Source: Polaromonas sp. (lineage in GTDB: Bacteria > Pseudomonadota > Gammaproteobacteria > Burkholderiales > Burkholderiaceae_C). Taken from it: a DNA stretch of 64,000 bases. Shown in pieces: positions 29,855 to 39,800 of this stretch (its first letter is position 1; each line of letters opens with the position of its first letter). The notes beneath the pieces are model-generated. The model was not told where the DNA came from. It did no database searches and worked only from the letters and a program-made list of their open reading frames with translations. Where the stretch lies: assembly GCF_030689685.1 (NCBI RefSeq), contig NZ_JAUYEY010000052.1, forward strand, positions 16,305-80,304. Reading direction: 5' to 3'. The position numbers were made by a program, and so were the translations under genes.

Positions 29855-30670
29855 TCAGCCGGCCGGGCTGCGGTCCAGCATCAGCTCGCTGGAGTGCGCG
29901 AGTTCAAAACGCCCGCTGACGGCCGCATGGTCCCAGCGCTCGACCCAGCATGAGGGCTGGCCCGGTTCATGGCGCAACAGGTTGACCGAGTTGGGCGCCT
30001 CTTGCCGCACCCGCGATGACAGCGCCGTGCCGGCCTGCACACACCAGATGCGCCGGTCCAGACCCGCAAGCCGGGACGACATCTCGCAAACATAGGGCAG
30101 GTGGATGTGGCCGCCCATCACGATGTCGGCCCCGGCAGCGGCCCACGCGCGCACTGCCGGCTCCCAGCCGCGCAGGCGGTCATGTTCGTCTTCGGCGCGC
30201 AGCACCATCACCGGCTGGTGCACCACCACCACGCGCAACTGGGCGGGCCCGGCTTGCTGCAACTCGGCCGCCACGCGCTCCACCTGGGCGGCGGACACCT
30301 CGCCGTTTTTATGCCGCCAGCGCCGCGTGGTCTTGACACCGATCACGCGCATGGCTGACGTCTGCAGGCCGGTCTCGATCAACGGGCCGAAGGCGCGCAG
30401 GTAGGCCGCATACGGGCTGACGGCGCGCTGCCAGAGATTGAACAAGGGGATGTCATGGTTACCCGGCAGCGACAGCATGGCCGGTATGGCTAACCGGTCG
30501 CAAAACGCCCGCGCAGCATCAAACTGTTCGGGCCGCGCGCGCTGCGTGATGTCGCCCGACAACACCAGCAGGTCGGGCTGCGCGGCATGCGCGAGTTGCA
30601 CCAGGGCCTCGGCCACGGTCGGCTGTACTGTCCCGAAATGCGGGTCGGAAATCTGCAGCAAAACGCTCAT
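29855..30670 (-). CDS. Calcineurin-like metallophosphoesterase
   Basis: 271 residues with all five metal-binding motifs: QISDPHFG, LVLSGDITQRA, LSLPGNHDIP, VVVHQPV and MGGHIHLPYV. The order and spacing resemble class III cyclic nucleotide phosphodiesterases (CpdA-like), but the substrate cannot be fixed. ATG 30670 (MSVLLQISDPHFG) is the family start; upstream in-frame sequence is a shadow of the lipid kinase region. It lies 55 bp after the lipid kinase, same strand. Confidence 0.9.
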   Translation of the reverse strand: MSVLLQISDPHFGTVQPTVAEALVQLAHAAQPDLLVLSGDITQRARPEQFDAARAFCDRLAIPAMLSLPGNHDIPLFNLWQRAVSPYAAYLRAFGPLIETGLQTSAMRVIGVKTTRRWRHKNGEVSAAQVERVAAELQQAGPAQLRVVVVHQPVMVLRAEDEHDRLRGWEPAVRAWAAAGADIVMGGHIHLPYVCEMSSRLAGLDRRIWCVQAGTALSSRVRQEAPNSVNLLRHEPGQPSCWVERWDHAAVSGRFELAHSSELMLDRSPAG

Positions 30671-30725
30671 CAGAAAACCTCCGCGCTGCGCGCTGCGGTA
30701 TTCGCCTTGGGAACGGCCTGGCGGC

Positions 30726-31697
30726 TCATGCCACCTCCACCCGGTCTGCCGGCGCGGGCACCAGCAGTAGCAAAGGCTGGGCTGCGATCTCGAACACCAG
30801 GGGCGGGCGCATCCAGGCGATCTCGCCATCGGTCGCCACCTTGATGCGCTTGAGGCCGCGTGGCGTGACGGTCAGGCGGCGGAAAGAAAAGCTGTCGATG
30901 TTCTCGGCCTCCCCGAGCTGCCCCAGCAAACCGCGCATCAGCAAGCCGAACAAGGCCAGCGTGCCAATGGGCCGCACCACGATGGCGGCCAGTTGGCCTT
31001 GCTCCACCGCCTGGGTTTGCTCCGCGTCAATACCGACCCGCGAAAGTTGCAAATGGTTGTTACCGACAAACAGCGTGGGCGTGCGCAGGGCCACGGCCTT
31101 TCCGCCGGATTCGATCTGCAGGTGCAATTGCTTGCGGCTTTGCAGCACGGTGGCGATGCCGGATAGGAAAGCTACCAGACGGCTGCGTCCGAGTTGAGCC
31201 TTCCAGGCCTCCCTGTCCTCCAGCAACTGCGGGTACAGGCCCAGGCTGGCGTTGACCAGGAACAGCCGGCCATTGACCTGGCCAGCCTGCACAGCTTCCA
31301 TGCTGGCGCCCAGCAGGGCACGCGTGGCGGCGGCCGTGTCCTGCGGAATCCCGTGCACCCGGCCGAAATAGTTGAAGGTTCCCTGGGGCAAGACGCCAAA
31401 GGGGCAGCCGCTGGGCAGCACCACACTGGCCACCGCATTGATGGTGCCGTCGCCGCCGGCCGCCACCACCACGCCCTGGCGTGACTGCGCAAGCTCGACG
31501 GCGCGGCGTGCCACCGCGTTGATGCGCGCCGGATCGTCGATCAGCAAAAATTCGAACTCGCGCCCGCCCTCCGCAAACACCCTGGCGATCAGCGCCTGCT
31601 GCTCGTCGCTGTTGTGCCGGCCGGAGCCCGCATTAAGAACAACAAAAAAAGGGCCGCAGCGTGCGGCGTTGTCGGGGGAGGCATCAGGCAGGGACAT
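30726..31697 (-). CDS. Diacylglycerol kinase-family lipid kinase
   Basis: 323 residues of the DAGK catalytic family (YegS/BmrU-like). The start of the nucleotide site reads FFVVLNAGSGRHNSDEQQAL, the glycine-rich signature VVAAGGDGTINAVASVVL, then FGVLPQGTFNYFGRVHGIP. A C-terminal beta-sandwich domain follows (LTVTPRGLKRIKVATDGEIA). Phosphorylates a lipid or sphingoid-like substrate; which one is unknown. ATG 31697 (MSLPDASPDN) preferred over 31739. Probably co-transcribed with the phosphoesterase. Confidence 0.88.
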   Translation of the reverse strand: MSLPDASPDNAARCGPFFVVLNAGSGRHNSDEQQALIARVFAEGGREFEFLLIDDPARINAVARRAVELAQSRQGVVVAAGGDGTINAVASVVLPSGCPFGVLPQGTFNYFGRVHGIPQDTAAATRALLGASMEAVQAGQVNGRLFLVNASLGLYPQLLEDREAWKAQLGRSRLVAFLSGIATVLQSRKQLHLQIESGGKAVALRTPTLFVGNNHLQLSRVGIDAEQTQAVEQGQLAAIVVRPIGTLALFGLLMRGLLGQLGEAENIDSFSFRRLTVTPRGLKRIKVATDGEIAWMRPPLVFEIAAQPLLLLVPAPADRVEVA

Positions 31698-31791
31698 GCC
31701 CAAAGCATAGCGCCGCAGGCCGCCGGGTCTGTCAGCCAACAGCCCTTTCCGTCCTGCGGTGCCGCGCGTCGCAATGCTTGGACGCAGGCGC

Positions 31792-32493
31792 CTATTTCAT
31801 CTGCACCGAGCCGGAGACATTGACCAGCACCATGCTTTTGCCGGCTTCAACCGGGATTGGCGACGAGTCGGCGGCCTTGGCTTCCATCGCCATCATGCGC
31901 GGACGGATCGGCCCCTGGTCGTTGGCATTGATCGCGACTTCACGCAGGGTGAAGCTGCTGAAACCAAAACTGCGCGAAACCTCGGTGGCTTTGGCCTTGA
32001 AGCTTTCAATCGCCTGCGCCTGGGCCTGGCCTTCCACCTGCGCGCGCTGCTCACGGCTCAGCGCAAAGCCGACATTGCCCAGTGTCAGGGTCTGGATTTT
32101 TCCGGCCGTGGACGTGATGCGCTGGAAGTCCTTGCCTTCGAGCACCAGCTCGGTCCGGCCCTGCCAGCCGCTGATCTTGCCGTCCTTGTTGTAACGCGGG
32201 TAGAGGCTGAAGTTGCCGGTGCGCACGTCCATCAGCCCGGGTTGGGCTGACTTTTTGGCTTCAAGCAGCGCGGCATCGAGTGCTGCCTTCAATTGGTTCT
32301 GGACGGTGGCGGCGTCGCTGCCGTCGCGCGAAGTGCTCATCATGATAGACAGCAGGTCCTGCTGCACCTCGACGGAACCGCTGGCCGAGAGCTGAGCCAC
32401 GTTCTGCAGCGGCGGCTGGATGGCCTGGGCCCAGAGGCCCGTGTTGCCCATCGCCAGAAGACAGGCGGCCATGATTTGCTTGTTATTTTTCAA
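31792..32493 (-). CDS. SIMPL-domain (DUF541) periplasmic protein
   Basis: 233 residues with an N-terminal signal peptide (cleavage near LWAQA, residue 23) and one SIMPL/DUF541 domain: LSASGSVEVQQDLLSIMMST, RTGNFSLYPRYNKDGKISGW, QGRTELVLEGKDFQRITSTA and SFGFSSFTLREVAIN. Family function is unclear; relatives are linked to oxidative-stress tolerance and kinase signalling. Monocistronic and divergent from the OmpR-type regulator, with 268 bp between starts. Confidence 0.9.
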   Translation of the reverse strand: MKNNKQIMAACLLAMGNTGLWAQAIQPPLQNVAQLSASGSVEVQQDLLSIMMSTSRDGSDAATVQNQLKAALDAALLEAKKSAQPGLMDVRTGNFSLYPRYNKDGKISGWQGRTELVLEGKDFQRITSTAGKIQTLTLGNVGFALSREQRAQVEGQAQAQAIESFKAKATEVSRSFGFSSFTLREVAINANDQGPIRPRMMAMEAKAADSSPIPVEAGKSMVLVNVSGSVQMK

Positions 32494-32674
32494 TGTATTC
32501 TTTCAAAGTTGAATAGACGCCCTGCAGGCAGGAGCCCGGAGCGGAAGCGGGACGATAACCGGCATTTTCCGACGCCTTTGTCAGCATCGGCCTCTATCTG
32601 CAGTCATCCTGCAGTGCATTCATGCTCTGGCGTCCCTATCTGCCTGTTGTCGGGCATGATTGCAGTCGAAAGTT

Positions 32675-32746
32675 CTGTAACAGTGTGTCAAAGTGGCGGG
32701 AATTTGAAGATTCGACGTTTTTAACCGACAAAATGGCTCTGTTACA
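32675..32746 (+). promoter_or_regulatory. Candidate OmpR-type binding sites upstream of the regulator gene
   Basis: CTGTAACAG (32675-32683) and CTGTTACA (32739-32746) are near-inverted copies with GTAAC/GTTAC cores, resembling OmpR half-sites. The second lies 16 bp before the regulator's start codon. Suggests autoregulation; no direct evidence. Confidence 0.35.
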
Positions 32747-32761
32747 AATTACGATGACACC

Positions 32762-33499
32762 ATGACACAAGCAAGCAACACTCCCCGCGCTGACAAGATC
32801 CTGATTCTTGACGACGATGTCCGCATCCGCGACCTGCTGCGCCGCTACTTGACGCAAGAAGGCTTTGAAGTGATTTTGGCGGAAGACAGCAAGGCCCTGA
32901 ACCGCATCATGATGCGGGACGCCGTGGACCTGATCGTGCTGGACCTGATGATGCCCGGCGAAGACGGCCTGTCAATCTGCCGGCGCCTGCGCGCTGCCAA
33001 TGACCGCACCCCCATCATCATGCTGACCGCCAAGGGGGAAGACGTGGACCGCATCGTTGGCCTGGAAGTCGGTGCCGACGATTACCTGTCCAAGCCCTTC
33101 AATCCGCGCGAACTGCTGGCGCGCATCCACGCCGTGCTGCGCCGCCGTCCGGCCATCGAGGTGCCTGGCGCGCCGTCGAGCGAGCAGGAGGTCGTCAGCT
33201 TCGGGGCCTTTGTTTTCGACATGGGCTTGCGCACGCTGCAGAAAAATGGCGAAGAACTGCCGCTGACCACCGGTGAATTCGCCATGCTGAAAACCCTGGT
33301 GCGCCATCCGCGCCAGCCCCTGTCTCGCGAAAAGCTGGCCCAGCTGGCGCGCGGCCGCGAGTTCGAACCTTTCGACCGCAGCCTGGACGTGCAGGTCTCG
33401 CGCCTGCGCAAGCTGATCGAAACCGATGCCGCCGTGCCGCGTTATATCCAGACGGTCTGGGGCATTGGTTATGTGTTTGTGCCGGACGGCACCAACTGA
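32762..33499 (+). CDS. ompR: OmpR-family response regulator
   Basis: 245 residues. Receiver domain with acidic pocket (ILILDDDVRIRDLL), phospho-acceptor Asp61 in LIVLDLMMPGEDG and Lys in YLSKPFNPRELLARI. The C-terminal winged helix of OmpR/PhoB type has LTTGEFAMLKTLVRHPRQPL and the wing region QTVWGIGYVFVP. Close to OmpR proper in betaproteobacteria, hence the symbol. The partner sensor kinase follows 83 bp downstream. Likely responds to envelope or osmotic signals; the regulon is not visible. Confidence 0.93.
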   Translation: MTQASNTPRADKILILDDDVRIRDLLRRYLTQEGFEVILAEDSKALNRIMMRDAVDLIVLDLMMPGEDGLSICRRLRAANDRTPIIMLTAKGEDVDRIVGLEVGADDYLSKPFNPRELLARIHAVLRRRPAIEVPGAPSSEQEVVSFGAFVFDMGLRTLQKNGEELPLTTGEFAMLKTLVRHPRQPLSREKLAQLARGREFEPFDRSLDVQVSRLRKLIETDAAVPRYIQTVWGIGYVFVPDGTN

Positions 33500-33582
33500 C
33501 AGGCCCGCGCCCTGACCACCCGTCCACGGCTCCTTCAGCTTCGCTGACGCCGCGTCTCCTGCCAGACTTCCCCTCCATTCCC

Positions 33583-34959
33583 ATGCAAGGCACCAGTCCC
33601 GCGATTCTGGAAACTGCCCCGGCCCCCCTGGAGATGCGCCCACGCGTCGGCCTGAGCTTGTTCTGGCGCACTTTTTTCTTTCTGGCGCTGCTGCTGATCG
33701 GCTGCATCGTGGCCTGGCTGCAGACTTTCCGGGCGCTGGAGTTCGAGCCACGCGCCGTACAAAGTGCACAGCAACTCGCCTCGCTGGTCAACCTGAGCCG
33801 CGCGGCGCTTAAATACTCGGACTCCATCACGCGTGTCTGGCTGATCAAAACCCTGGCGGACGAAGAAGGCGTGCGTATCTCGCCGCGCGAGCCCCGCGAC
33901 AAATACGAGCTGTTTGTCAACGACCCTTTCGGCGAGCGTATCGGCGATGAACTCACCACCCGCATGGGCCCTGGCACGGTGGTGGCCAAATCCGTTAATG
34001 GCGTGGCAGGCCTTTGGGTCGGCTTTACCATCGACGGCGACTCCTACTGGCTGCTGACCGACCCTTCTCGCCTGGGCCCCATGCAGGGTGGCACCTGGCT
34101 GATCTGGCTTGTCACAGCGGCCATTTTGTCGCTGGTCGGCGCGGCGCTGATCGCACGGCTGATCAACCGGCCACTCAAGCAACTGTCGTTTGCGGCAAGC
34201 CGCATGCGTGATGGCGACTTTGATGCCAGCCTGCTCGACGAGCAAGTGGCGACCAGCGAGATCCGCGAGGTCAACATTGGCTTCAACCGCATGGCCGAGC
34301 AGCTCTCCAAGATCGAGGAAGACCGGGTCATCATGCTGGCCGGTATTTCACACGACTTGCGCACGCCGCTGGCACGCCTGCGCCTGGAAACAGAAATGAG
34401 CGTGGCAGACCCCGAGGCGCGCGCCCACATGGCGGCCGACATCTCCCAGCTCGACGCCATCATCGACAAGTTTCTGGACTACGCCCGGCCCGATCCGCCG
34501 CAACTGACGCCGCTCTCGCTCAACGCCATCATTGATGCGGCGGTGTATGCGGTGGCCGAATACACCGACATGCGCGTCAGCGTCACCTTGTCCGGTCCCA
34601 TCACGGTGCTGGCCGACGAGGTGGAGTTGTCGCGCGTGATCGCCAACCTGCTGGAAAACGCCAGGCGCTACGGCAAAACACCGGAAACCGGCATCGCGAT
34701 GGTGGACATCGCCGCCAAAGAACGCGACCAGTGGGTGCTGATCAAGGTGCGCGACCACGGCACCGGGGTGGCGCCGCATGCGCTGAACAACCTGACCAAA
34801 CCGTTTTTTCGCGGGGACGCCGCCCGTACCGCCGCCACCGGCGCCGGCCTGGGTCTGGCAATTGTCGAGAAAACCCTGCACCGCATGGGCGGCGTGTTTG
34901 CGCTGGCGAACACCGGCTCGGGCGGGCTGGCGGCGCATATCAAACTCCGGCGAGGTTGA
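33583..34959 (+). CDS. envZ: EnvZ-type sensor histidine kinase
   Basis: 458-residue inner-membrane kinase, partner of the OmpR regulator just upstream. First membrane helix at about 27-47 (LFWRTFFFLALLLIGCIVAW), a periplasmic sensor of ~110 residues, second helix about 167-187 (WLIWLVTAAILSLVGAALIA), then HAMP. The H-box is GISHDLRTPLARLRLETE with His257, followed by N box (LLENARRYG), G1 (VRDHGTGV), F (KPFF) and G2 (GAGLGLAIVEK). The end runs close to a family D repeat beginning at 34962. Confidence 0.92.
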   Translation: MQGTSPAILETAPAPLEMRPRVGLSLFWRTFFFLALLLIGCIVAWLQTFRALEFEPRAVQSAQQLASLVNLSRAALKYSDSITRVWLIKTLADEEGVRISPREPRDKYELFVNDPFGERIGDELTTRMGPGTVVAKSVNGVAGLWVGFTIDGDSYWLLTDPSRLGPMQGGTWLIWLVTAAILSLVGAALIARLINRPLKQLSFAASRMRDGDFDASLLDEQVATSEIREVNIGFNRMAEQLSKIEEDRVIMLAGISHDLRTPLARLRLETEMSVADPEARAHMAADISQLDAIIDKFLDYARPDPPQLTPLSLNAIIDAAVYAVAEYTDMRVSVTLSGPITVLADEVELSRVIANLLENARRYGKTPETGIAMVDIAAKERDQWVLIKVRDHGTGVAPHALNNLTKPFFRGDAARTAATGAGLGLAIVEKTLHRMGGVFALANTGSGGLAAHIKLRRG

Positions 34960-34961
34960 CC

Positions 34962-35125
34962 CCCACGGTCGCTCACTGCGTGTAGCTGCGTGCACCTTGC
35001 ACGCCGCCGCTCGCCAGAGGCTTCGCTTCTGTTGCCTGTCCAAACCTGCTCAAGCAGGTTCGGAGCCGCAGGCACCAGCCCCGAGGGGGCCGCTGCGCCT
35101 GCGGCCCCGGCTGGTGAGGAGGCAC
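34962..35125. repeat. Interspersed repeat family D, copy 3 (reverse orientation)
   Basis: Begins just after the envZ-like stop. Contains CGCCAGAGGCTTCGCTTCTG, a CCAAACCTGCTCAAGCAGGT hairpin and CTGCGCCTGCGGCCCCGGCT, matching the copy at 2936-3113 in reverse orientation. With the family B and C copies that follow it fills the whole 291-bp gap between envZ and ispF. Confidence 0.65.
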
Positions 35126-35141
35126 AGCCCACTCTATCTTG

Positions 35142-35176
35142 CCCCCTCTCCCTCTGGGAGAGGGTTGGGGTGAGGG
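35142..35176. repeat. Palindromic repeat family B, copy 2
   Basis: CCCTCTCCC (35144-35152) and GGGAGAGGG (35156-35164) form a perfect 9-bp stem with loop TCT, followed by TTGGGGTGAGGGC. Confidence 0.75.
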
Positions 35177-35200
35177 CCGGCAGTCCGGCGCAGCGCCTGA

Positions 35201-35263
35201 TTCATGATGAAATCGGCCTCCAGCCCATACCCAGAAAGGGCGAGAAGCTATTAAAATAATAGC
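35201..35263. repeat. Interspersed repeat family C, intergenic copy
   Basis: GAAATCGGCCTCCAGCCCAT followed by GCTATTAAAATAATAGCG, the fullest form of the family. Its end overlaps the ispF stop codon, so the last ispF residues (ALLF) are encoded in the repeat's inner palindrome. Confidence 0.7.
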
Positions 35264-35886
35264 GCCACAGCCCGCGCCTCCATGCTCAGGCCCTGCCCCA
35301 CCGGGCCGAGTTTCTCGGCGGTTTTGGCTTTCACGTTGACACGCGACAGGTCCAGGCCCAGCGCGTCGGCCAGGCACTGGCGCATCGCCGGGATGTAGGC
35401 GGCCAGTTTGGGCGCCTGCGCAATCACGGTGCTGTCGATGTTGCCTATGCGCAGCCCGCGTTCGGTCAGCAGGCGGCTGGTTTCGCGCAGCAGGGCTACC
35501 GAATCTGCGCCCTTGAAGCGCGCATCGGTGTCCGGGAAATGGCTGCCGATGTCACCCAGGCCGGCCGCGCCCAGCAGTGCGTCGATGACGGCGTGGATCA
35601 GCAGGTCAGCATCCGAGTGGCCGAGCAAGCCGGTGCTGTGCGGCACCGTCACGCCGCCGATGATCAGCTTGCGGCCGGGCACCAGCGCATGGGTGTCCCA
35701 GCCTTCGCCGATCCGAAATGGTGCCCCCACGCTCCCCACTTCGTGTGCCTCCGGCGTTTCGCTGCCCCCTGCACGAGGAAGAGAGGCGCTGCGCCTGCGG
35801 CCCGGCCCTTCGACCGGCTCAGGATAGACCAAGGCTGGCTCTGCGGCCCCGGTTGGTGAAGAGTCAGAGGGATTCGCGGCTGTCAT
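35251..35886 (-). CDS. ispF: 2-C-methyl-D-erythritol 2,4-cyclodiphosphate synthase
   Basis: MEP-pathway enzyme of isoprenoid synthesis. The conserved body begins [20 protein letters not shown] (metal ligands Asp-x-His) and includes [29 protein letters not shown] and [20 protein letters not shown]. The protein has 211 residues against ~160 for the family. The extra ~45 residues (about 13-56, [20 protein letters not shown]...) are an in-frame family D repeat between the first 12 codons ([13 protein letters not shown]) and the domain. ATG 35886 lies inside the end of ispD (23-bp overlap), so translation is coupled. No start codon exists right before FRIGEG, so the repeat is probably translated. 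Confidence 0.93.
   Translation of the reverse strand: MTAANPSDSSPTGAAEPALVYPEPVEGPGRRRSASLPRAGGSETPEAHEVGSVGAPFRIGEGWDTHALVPGRKLIIGGVTVPHSTGLLGHSDADLLIHAVIDALLGAAGLGDIGSHFPDTDARFKGADSVALLRETSRLLTERGLRIGNIDSTVIAQAPKLAAYIPAMRQCLADALGLDLSRVNVKAKTAEKLGPVGQGLSMEARAVALLF
35722..35850. repeat. Interspersed repeat family D, copy inside ispF
   Basis: Begins GTGCCCCCACGCTCCCCACT, continues TTCGTGTGCCTCCGGCGTTT and ends in CTGCGGCCCCGGTTGGTGA; it also contains TTCGACCGGCTCAGG, a common dispersed word that encodes the PEPVEG peptide on the opposite strand. Entirely within the ispF reading frame. Confidence 0.65.
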
Positions 35887-36676
35887 CAGATAAAACTTTC
35901 TGCGGAGTTTTGGTCGCAACAGGTTTGCGGGCCCGTGTTTTCGGCGCAGTCCGGCTTTTGATCAGCGCTTCAGCGAGCACAAAGTCTTCCGGGTAGGTCA
36001 CCTTGAAGTTGTGCGCACTGCCGCGCACCAGTTTTGGCGCCAGACCAGCGGCTTCCATCGCGCTGGCTTCGTCGGTGACGGCTTCGCCCAGGGTGACGGC
36101 CATCTTCAGTGCCTGCGTCAGCGCGCCCAGGCGGAACATCTGCGGCGTTTGCGCCAGCCATTTCTCCTCACGCGAAACTGTCGCCACCACTCTGCCGTCC
36201 CGGCCAAGCTTGAGCGTGTCGGGAACCGGCTGCGCCAGCAGGCCGCCGACCGGATCGCTGTGGCAGGCATCCATGAGCTGGTCAATCTGTGCGGCGGTGA
36301 CCAGGCAACGCGCGGCATCGTGCACCAGCACCCAGTCATCGGCTGCAGCCCCGCGTATCGCCAGTTGTGCGAGTCCACCCAGCACGCTGGCGGCGCGGTT
36401 GTCACCGCCACAGGGCGCGACCTCCACGCCGGCAGGCGCCTGCCCTTCCAGAAACGAATCACCGGGCGCCACCACCACCAGGCAGGACGCGATGCGCGGC
36501 ACGTCGGCAAAGGCCTTCAGCGTATGCATCACCATGGGCATCCCGGCAAGCGGCTGGTACTGTTTCGGCAACGACGCGTTCTGCGCGCCATCCCCGACAG
36601 CCCGCGTGCCCTGCCCCGCACACGGGATCAGCGCAAAAAAACGCGGAATCAGGGATTTCGGAGCTTGAAGCGTCAT
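35864..36676 (-). CDS. ispD: 2-C-methyl-D-erythritol 4-phosphate cytidylyltransferase
   Basis: Transfers CMP from CTP to methylerythritol phosphate, the step two before IspF in the MEP pathway. 270 residues; nucleotide-binding start [20 protein letters not shown] with a few extra residues before [10 protein letters not shown]. Then [56 protein letters not shown] and [16 protein letters not shown] follow. It has a ~25-residue basic C-terminal tail ([20 protein letters not shown]) beyond the domain. Overlaps ispF. Divergent from mfd, 126 bp between starts. Confidence 0.95.
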   Translation of the reverse strand: MTLQAPKSLIPRFFALIPCAGQGTRAVGDGAQNASLPKQYQPLAGMPMVMHTLKAFADVPRIASCLVVVAPGDSFLEGQAPAGVEVAPCGGDNRAASVLGGLAQLAIRGAAADDWVLVHDAARCLVTAAQIDQLMDACHSDPVGGLLAQPVPDTLKLGRDGRVVATVSREEKWLAQTPQMFRLGALTQALKMAVTLGEAVTDEASAMEAAGLAPKLVRGSAHNFKVTYPEDFVLAEALIKSRTAPKTRARKPVATKTPQKVLSDDSRESL

Positions 36677-36802
36677 GGGCTGATCATAGATTCTAAAATC
36701 AGGCCATCAAAGCGCGTCACACCCCATTCCAGCCGGTTTGGGGTGTTTCGCTTTTGTCCGGCCTTTTTGCACGGTCTTTTTGTCACCTTTTGCGACTGTT
36801 TC

Positions 36803-39800
36803 ATGGATTTACCCAAACTGCTTCCCGGCAAACGCTACACGCTGCCCCAGCCCACCGGCTCGGCGGACGCCCTGCTGCTGGCACAGCTAGGACTGAAGGA
36901 AAAAACTGCCGGCCGGCTGACCGCCATCGTCACTTCGGACGCGATCACGGCTCAGCGTTTGATCGATGAGATGGCATTTTTTGCGCCTGAGCTGCGCTGC
37001 GCCTTGTTCCCCGACTGGGAAACCCTGCCCTACGACACCTTCTCGCCGCACCAGGACCTGATCAGCGAGCGGCTGGCCACGCTGTGGCGCCTGCATGCCT
37101 CTGGTGGCCAGCGCGACAGGGACAGCGGCGTCGATCTGGTGATCGTGCCGGCCACCACCGCGCTGTACCGGCTGGCGCCGCCGGCTTTCCTGGCCGGGTA
37201 CACCTTTCATTTCAAGGTCAAGCAAAAGCTCGACGAGGCAAAACTCAAAAGCCAACTGACCCTGGCCGGCTACAGCCACGTGACCCAGGTGGTGAGCCCC
37301 GGCGAATACGCGGTGCGGGGCGGGCTGATCGATCTGTTCCCCATGGGCTCGCCCGTGCCCTACCGGGTGGACCTGTTCGACGACGAGATCGACTCGATAC
37401 GCACCTTTGACCCGGACAGCCAGCGCAGCCTCTACCCGGTGCCCGAGGTGCGGCTGCTGCCAGGGCGCGAGTTTCCGATGGATGACGCTGCCCGCGCCCG
37501 GTTCAGAAACCGCTGGCGCGAACTGCTGGAAGGCGACCCGACCAAGAGCCGCATCTACAAGGACATCGGCAACGGCGTGGCCACCGCCGGCATCGAGTAC
37601 TACCTGCCGCTGTTTTTCGAGGACACCGCGACGGTGTTCGACTACCTGGGCACTGAAGCCACGGTGGTGCTGCACGGCGACCTGGAGCCGGCCTTCCAGC
37701 GTTTCTGGCAGGATACCAAAGACCGTTACCGGCTGGTGAAAGACGCGCCGGATCGCCCGGCGCTGCCGCCGGAGGCGCTGTTCCTGAGTACCGAGCAGTT
37801 TTATGCGCGCGCTAACGACTATGCGCAACTGGCGTTGAAAGCGGGTCGCCCTCACCCTAGCCCTCTCCCAAAGGGAGAGGGGATTAACGGGGAGCTACCC
37901 CCTCCGCAAGCGGAAGTGGGGATCAAAGCGGAGTTACTCCCTCTCCCGCTGGGAGAGGGCGGGGGTGAGGGCTCCCCCTACGCCGAGTTCAACTCACTAC
38001 CTCCCCTATCCGTGGTGCGCGGCGCCGAAGACCCGCTGGCCCGACTCAAGGCGCACATCCGTAACACGCCGCAGCGTGTGCTGCTGCTGGCCGAGAGCGA
38101 TGGCCGGCGCGAAAGCCTTCTCGATTTCCTGCGCGCCAGCAGCCTGAGCCCGCCGGCCTTCGATTCACTGGAGGACTTCCAGACCAGCCCGGAAAAACTC
38201 GGCATCGCGACAGCGGCGCTGAACATCGGCTTTAGCTGGCTGGCCGGCGACATCAACTTCGTCACCGAGACCGAGCTGTTTGCGGCCGGCACGGTGACCA
38301 GGCGGCGCAACAGGATGCAGGAGCAGGTCAGCGATGTCGAAGCGCTGATCAAGGACCTGTCAGAGCTCAATGTCGGCGACCCGGTGGTGCACAGCGCGCA
38401 CGGTATTGGCCGCTACAAAGGCCTGGTCAACATGAACCTGGGCCAGGGCATCACCGAGTTTTTGCACCTGCAGTACGCCGACGACGCCACCCTTTATGTG
38501 CCGGTCAGCCAGTTGCAGCAGATCAGCCGCTACACCGGCGTCAGCGCGGATGAAGCGCCGCTGCACCGACTGGGCAGCGGCCAGTGGGAGAAAGCCAAAC
38601 GCAAGGCCGCCGAACAGGTGCGCGACTCGGCCGCCGAGCTGCTGAACATTTACGCACGCCGCGCCGCGCGTGAAGGCCACGCCTTTCGTTATTCGCCCGA
38701 CGACTACGAAAGTTTTGCCAACGATTTCGGCTTTGAAGAAACCGCCGACCAGCGCGCTGCCATCCACGCCGTGATCCAAGACATGATCAGCCCGCGCCCG
38801 ATGGACCGGCTGGTCTGCGGCGATGTCGGCTTCGGCAAGACCGAAGTCGCGCTGCGTGCCGCCTTCATCGCCATCACCGGCGGCAAGCAGGTGGCCCTGC
38901 TGGCGCCCACCACCTTGCTGGCCGAGCAGCACTACCAGACGCTGGTGGACCGTTTTGCCAAATGGCCGGTCAAGGTGGCCGAGATGAGCCGCTTCCGCTC
39001 CGGCAAAGAGATCACCGCCGCCATCAAGGGCCTTGCCGACGGCAGCATAGACATCGTCGTCGGCACCCACAAGCTGCTGAGCCAGGACGTGAAGTTCCAG
39101 CGCCTGGGCCTGCTCATCATTGATGAGGAACACCGTTTTGGCGTGCGCCACAAAGAGGCCATGAAGGCGATGCGCGCCGAGGTGGATGTGCTCACGCTGA
39201 CCGCCACACCGATCCCGCGCACCCTGGGCATGGCCCTCGAAGGTCTGCGCGATCTGAGCGTGATTGCCACCGCGCCGCAGCGGCGCCTGGCCATCAAGAC
39301 CTTTGTGCGCAGCGAAAGCAATGGCGTGATCCGCGAAGCCGTGCTGCGCGAGCTCAAACGTGGCGGTCAGGTGTACTTTCTGCACAACGAGGTCGAGACC
39401 ATACAGAACCGACGCGAAAAACTTGAAGCCCTGCTGCCGGAAGCCCGTATTGCCGTGGCGCACGGCCAGATGCCGGAGCGCGAGCTGGAAAAAGTCATGA
39501 AAGACTTTGTCGCCCAGCGCTACAACCTGCTGCTGTGCTCGACCATCATCGAAACCGGTATTGATGTGCCCACAGCCAACACCATTGTCATGAGCCGTGC
39601 CGACAAGTTCGGCCTGGCCCAGTTGCACCAGCTTCGTGGCCGGGTCGGCCGCAGCCACCACCAGGCCTATGCCTACCTGATGGTGCCCGACATTGAAGGC
39701 CTGACCAAACAGGCCAGCCAGCGGCTCGAAGCCATCCAGCAGATGGAAGAACTCGGTTCGGGCTTTTACCTGGCCATGCACGACCTGGAAATTCGCGGCA

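Noticed and set aside
36011..36802. 264-codon upstream extension of mfd
   Set aside because: It is antisense to ispD; the ATG at 36803 gives the known Mfd N-terminus.
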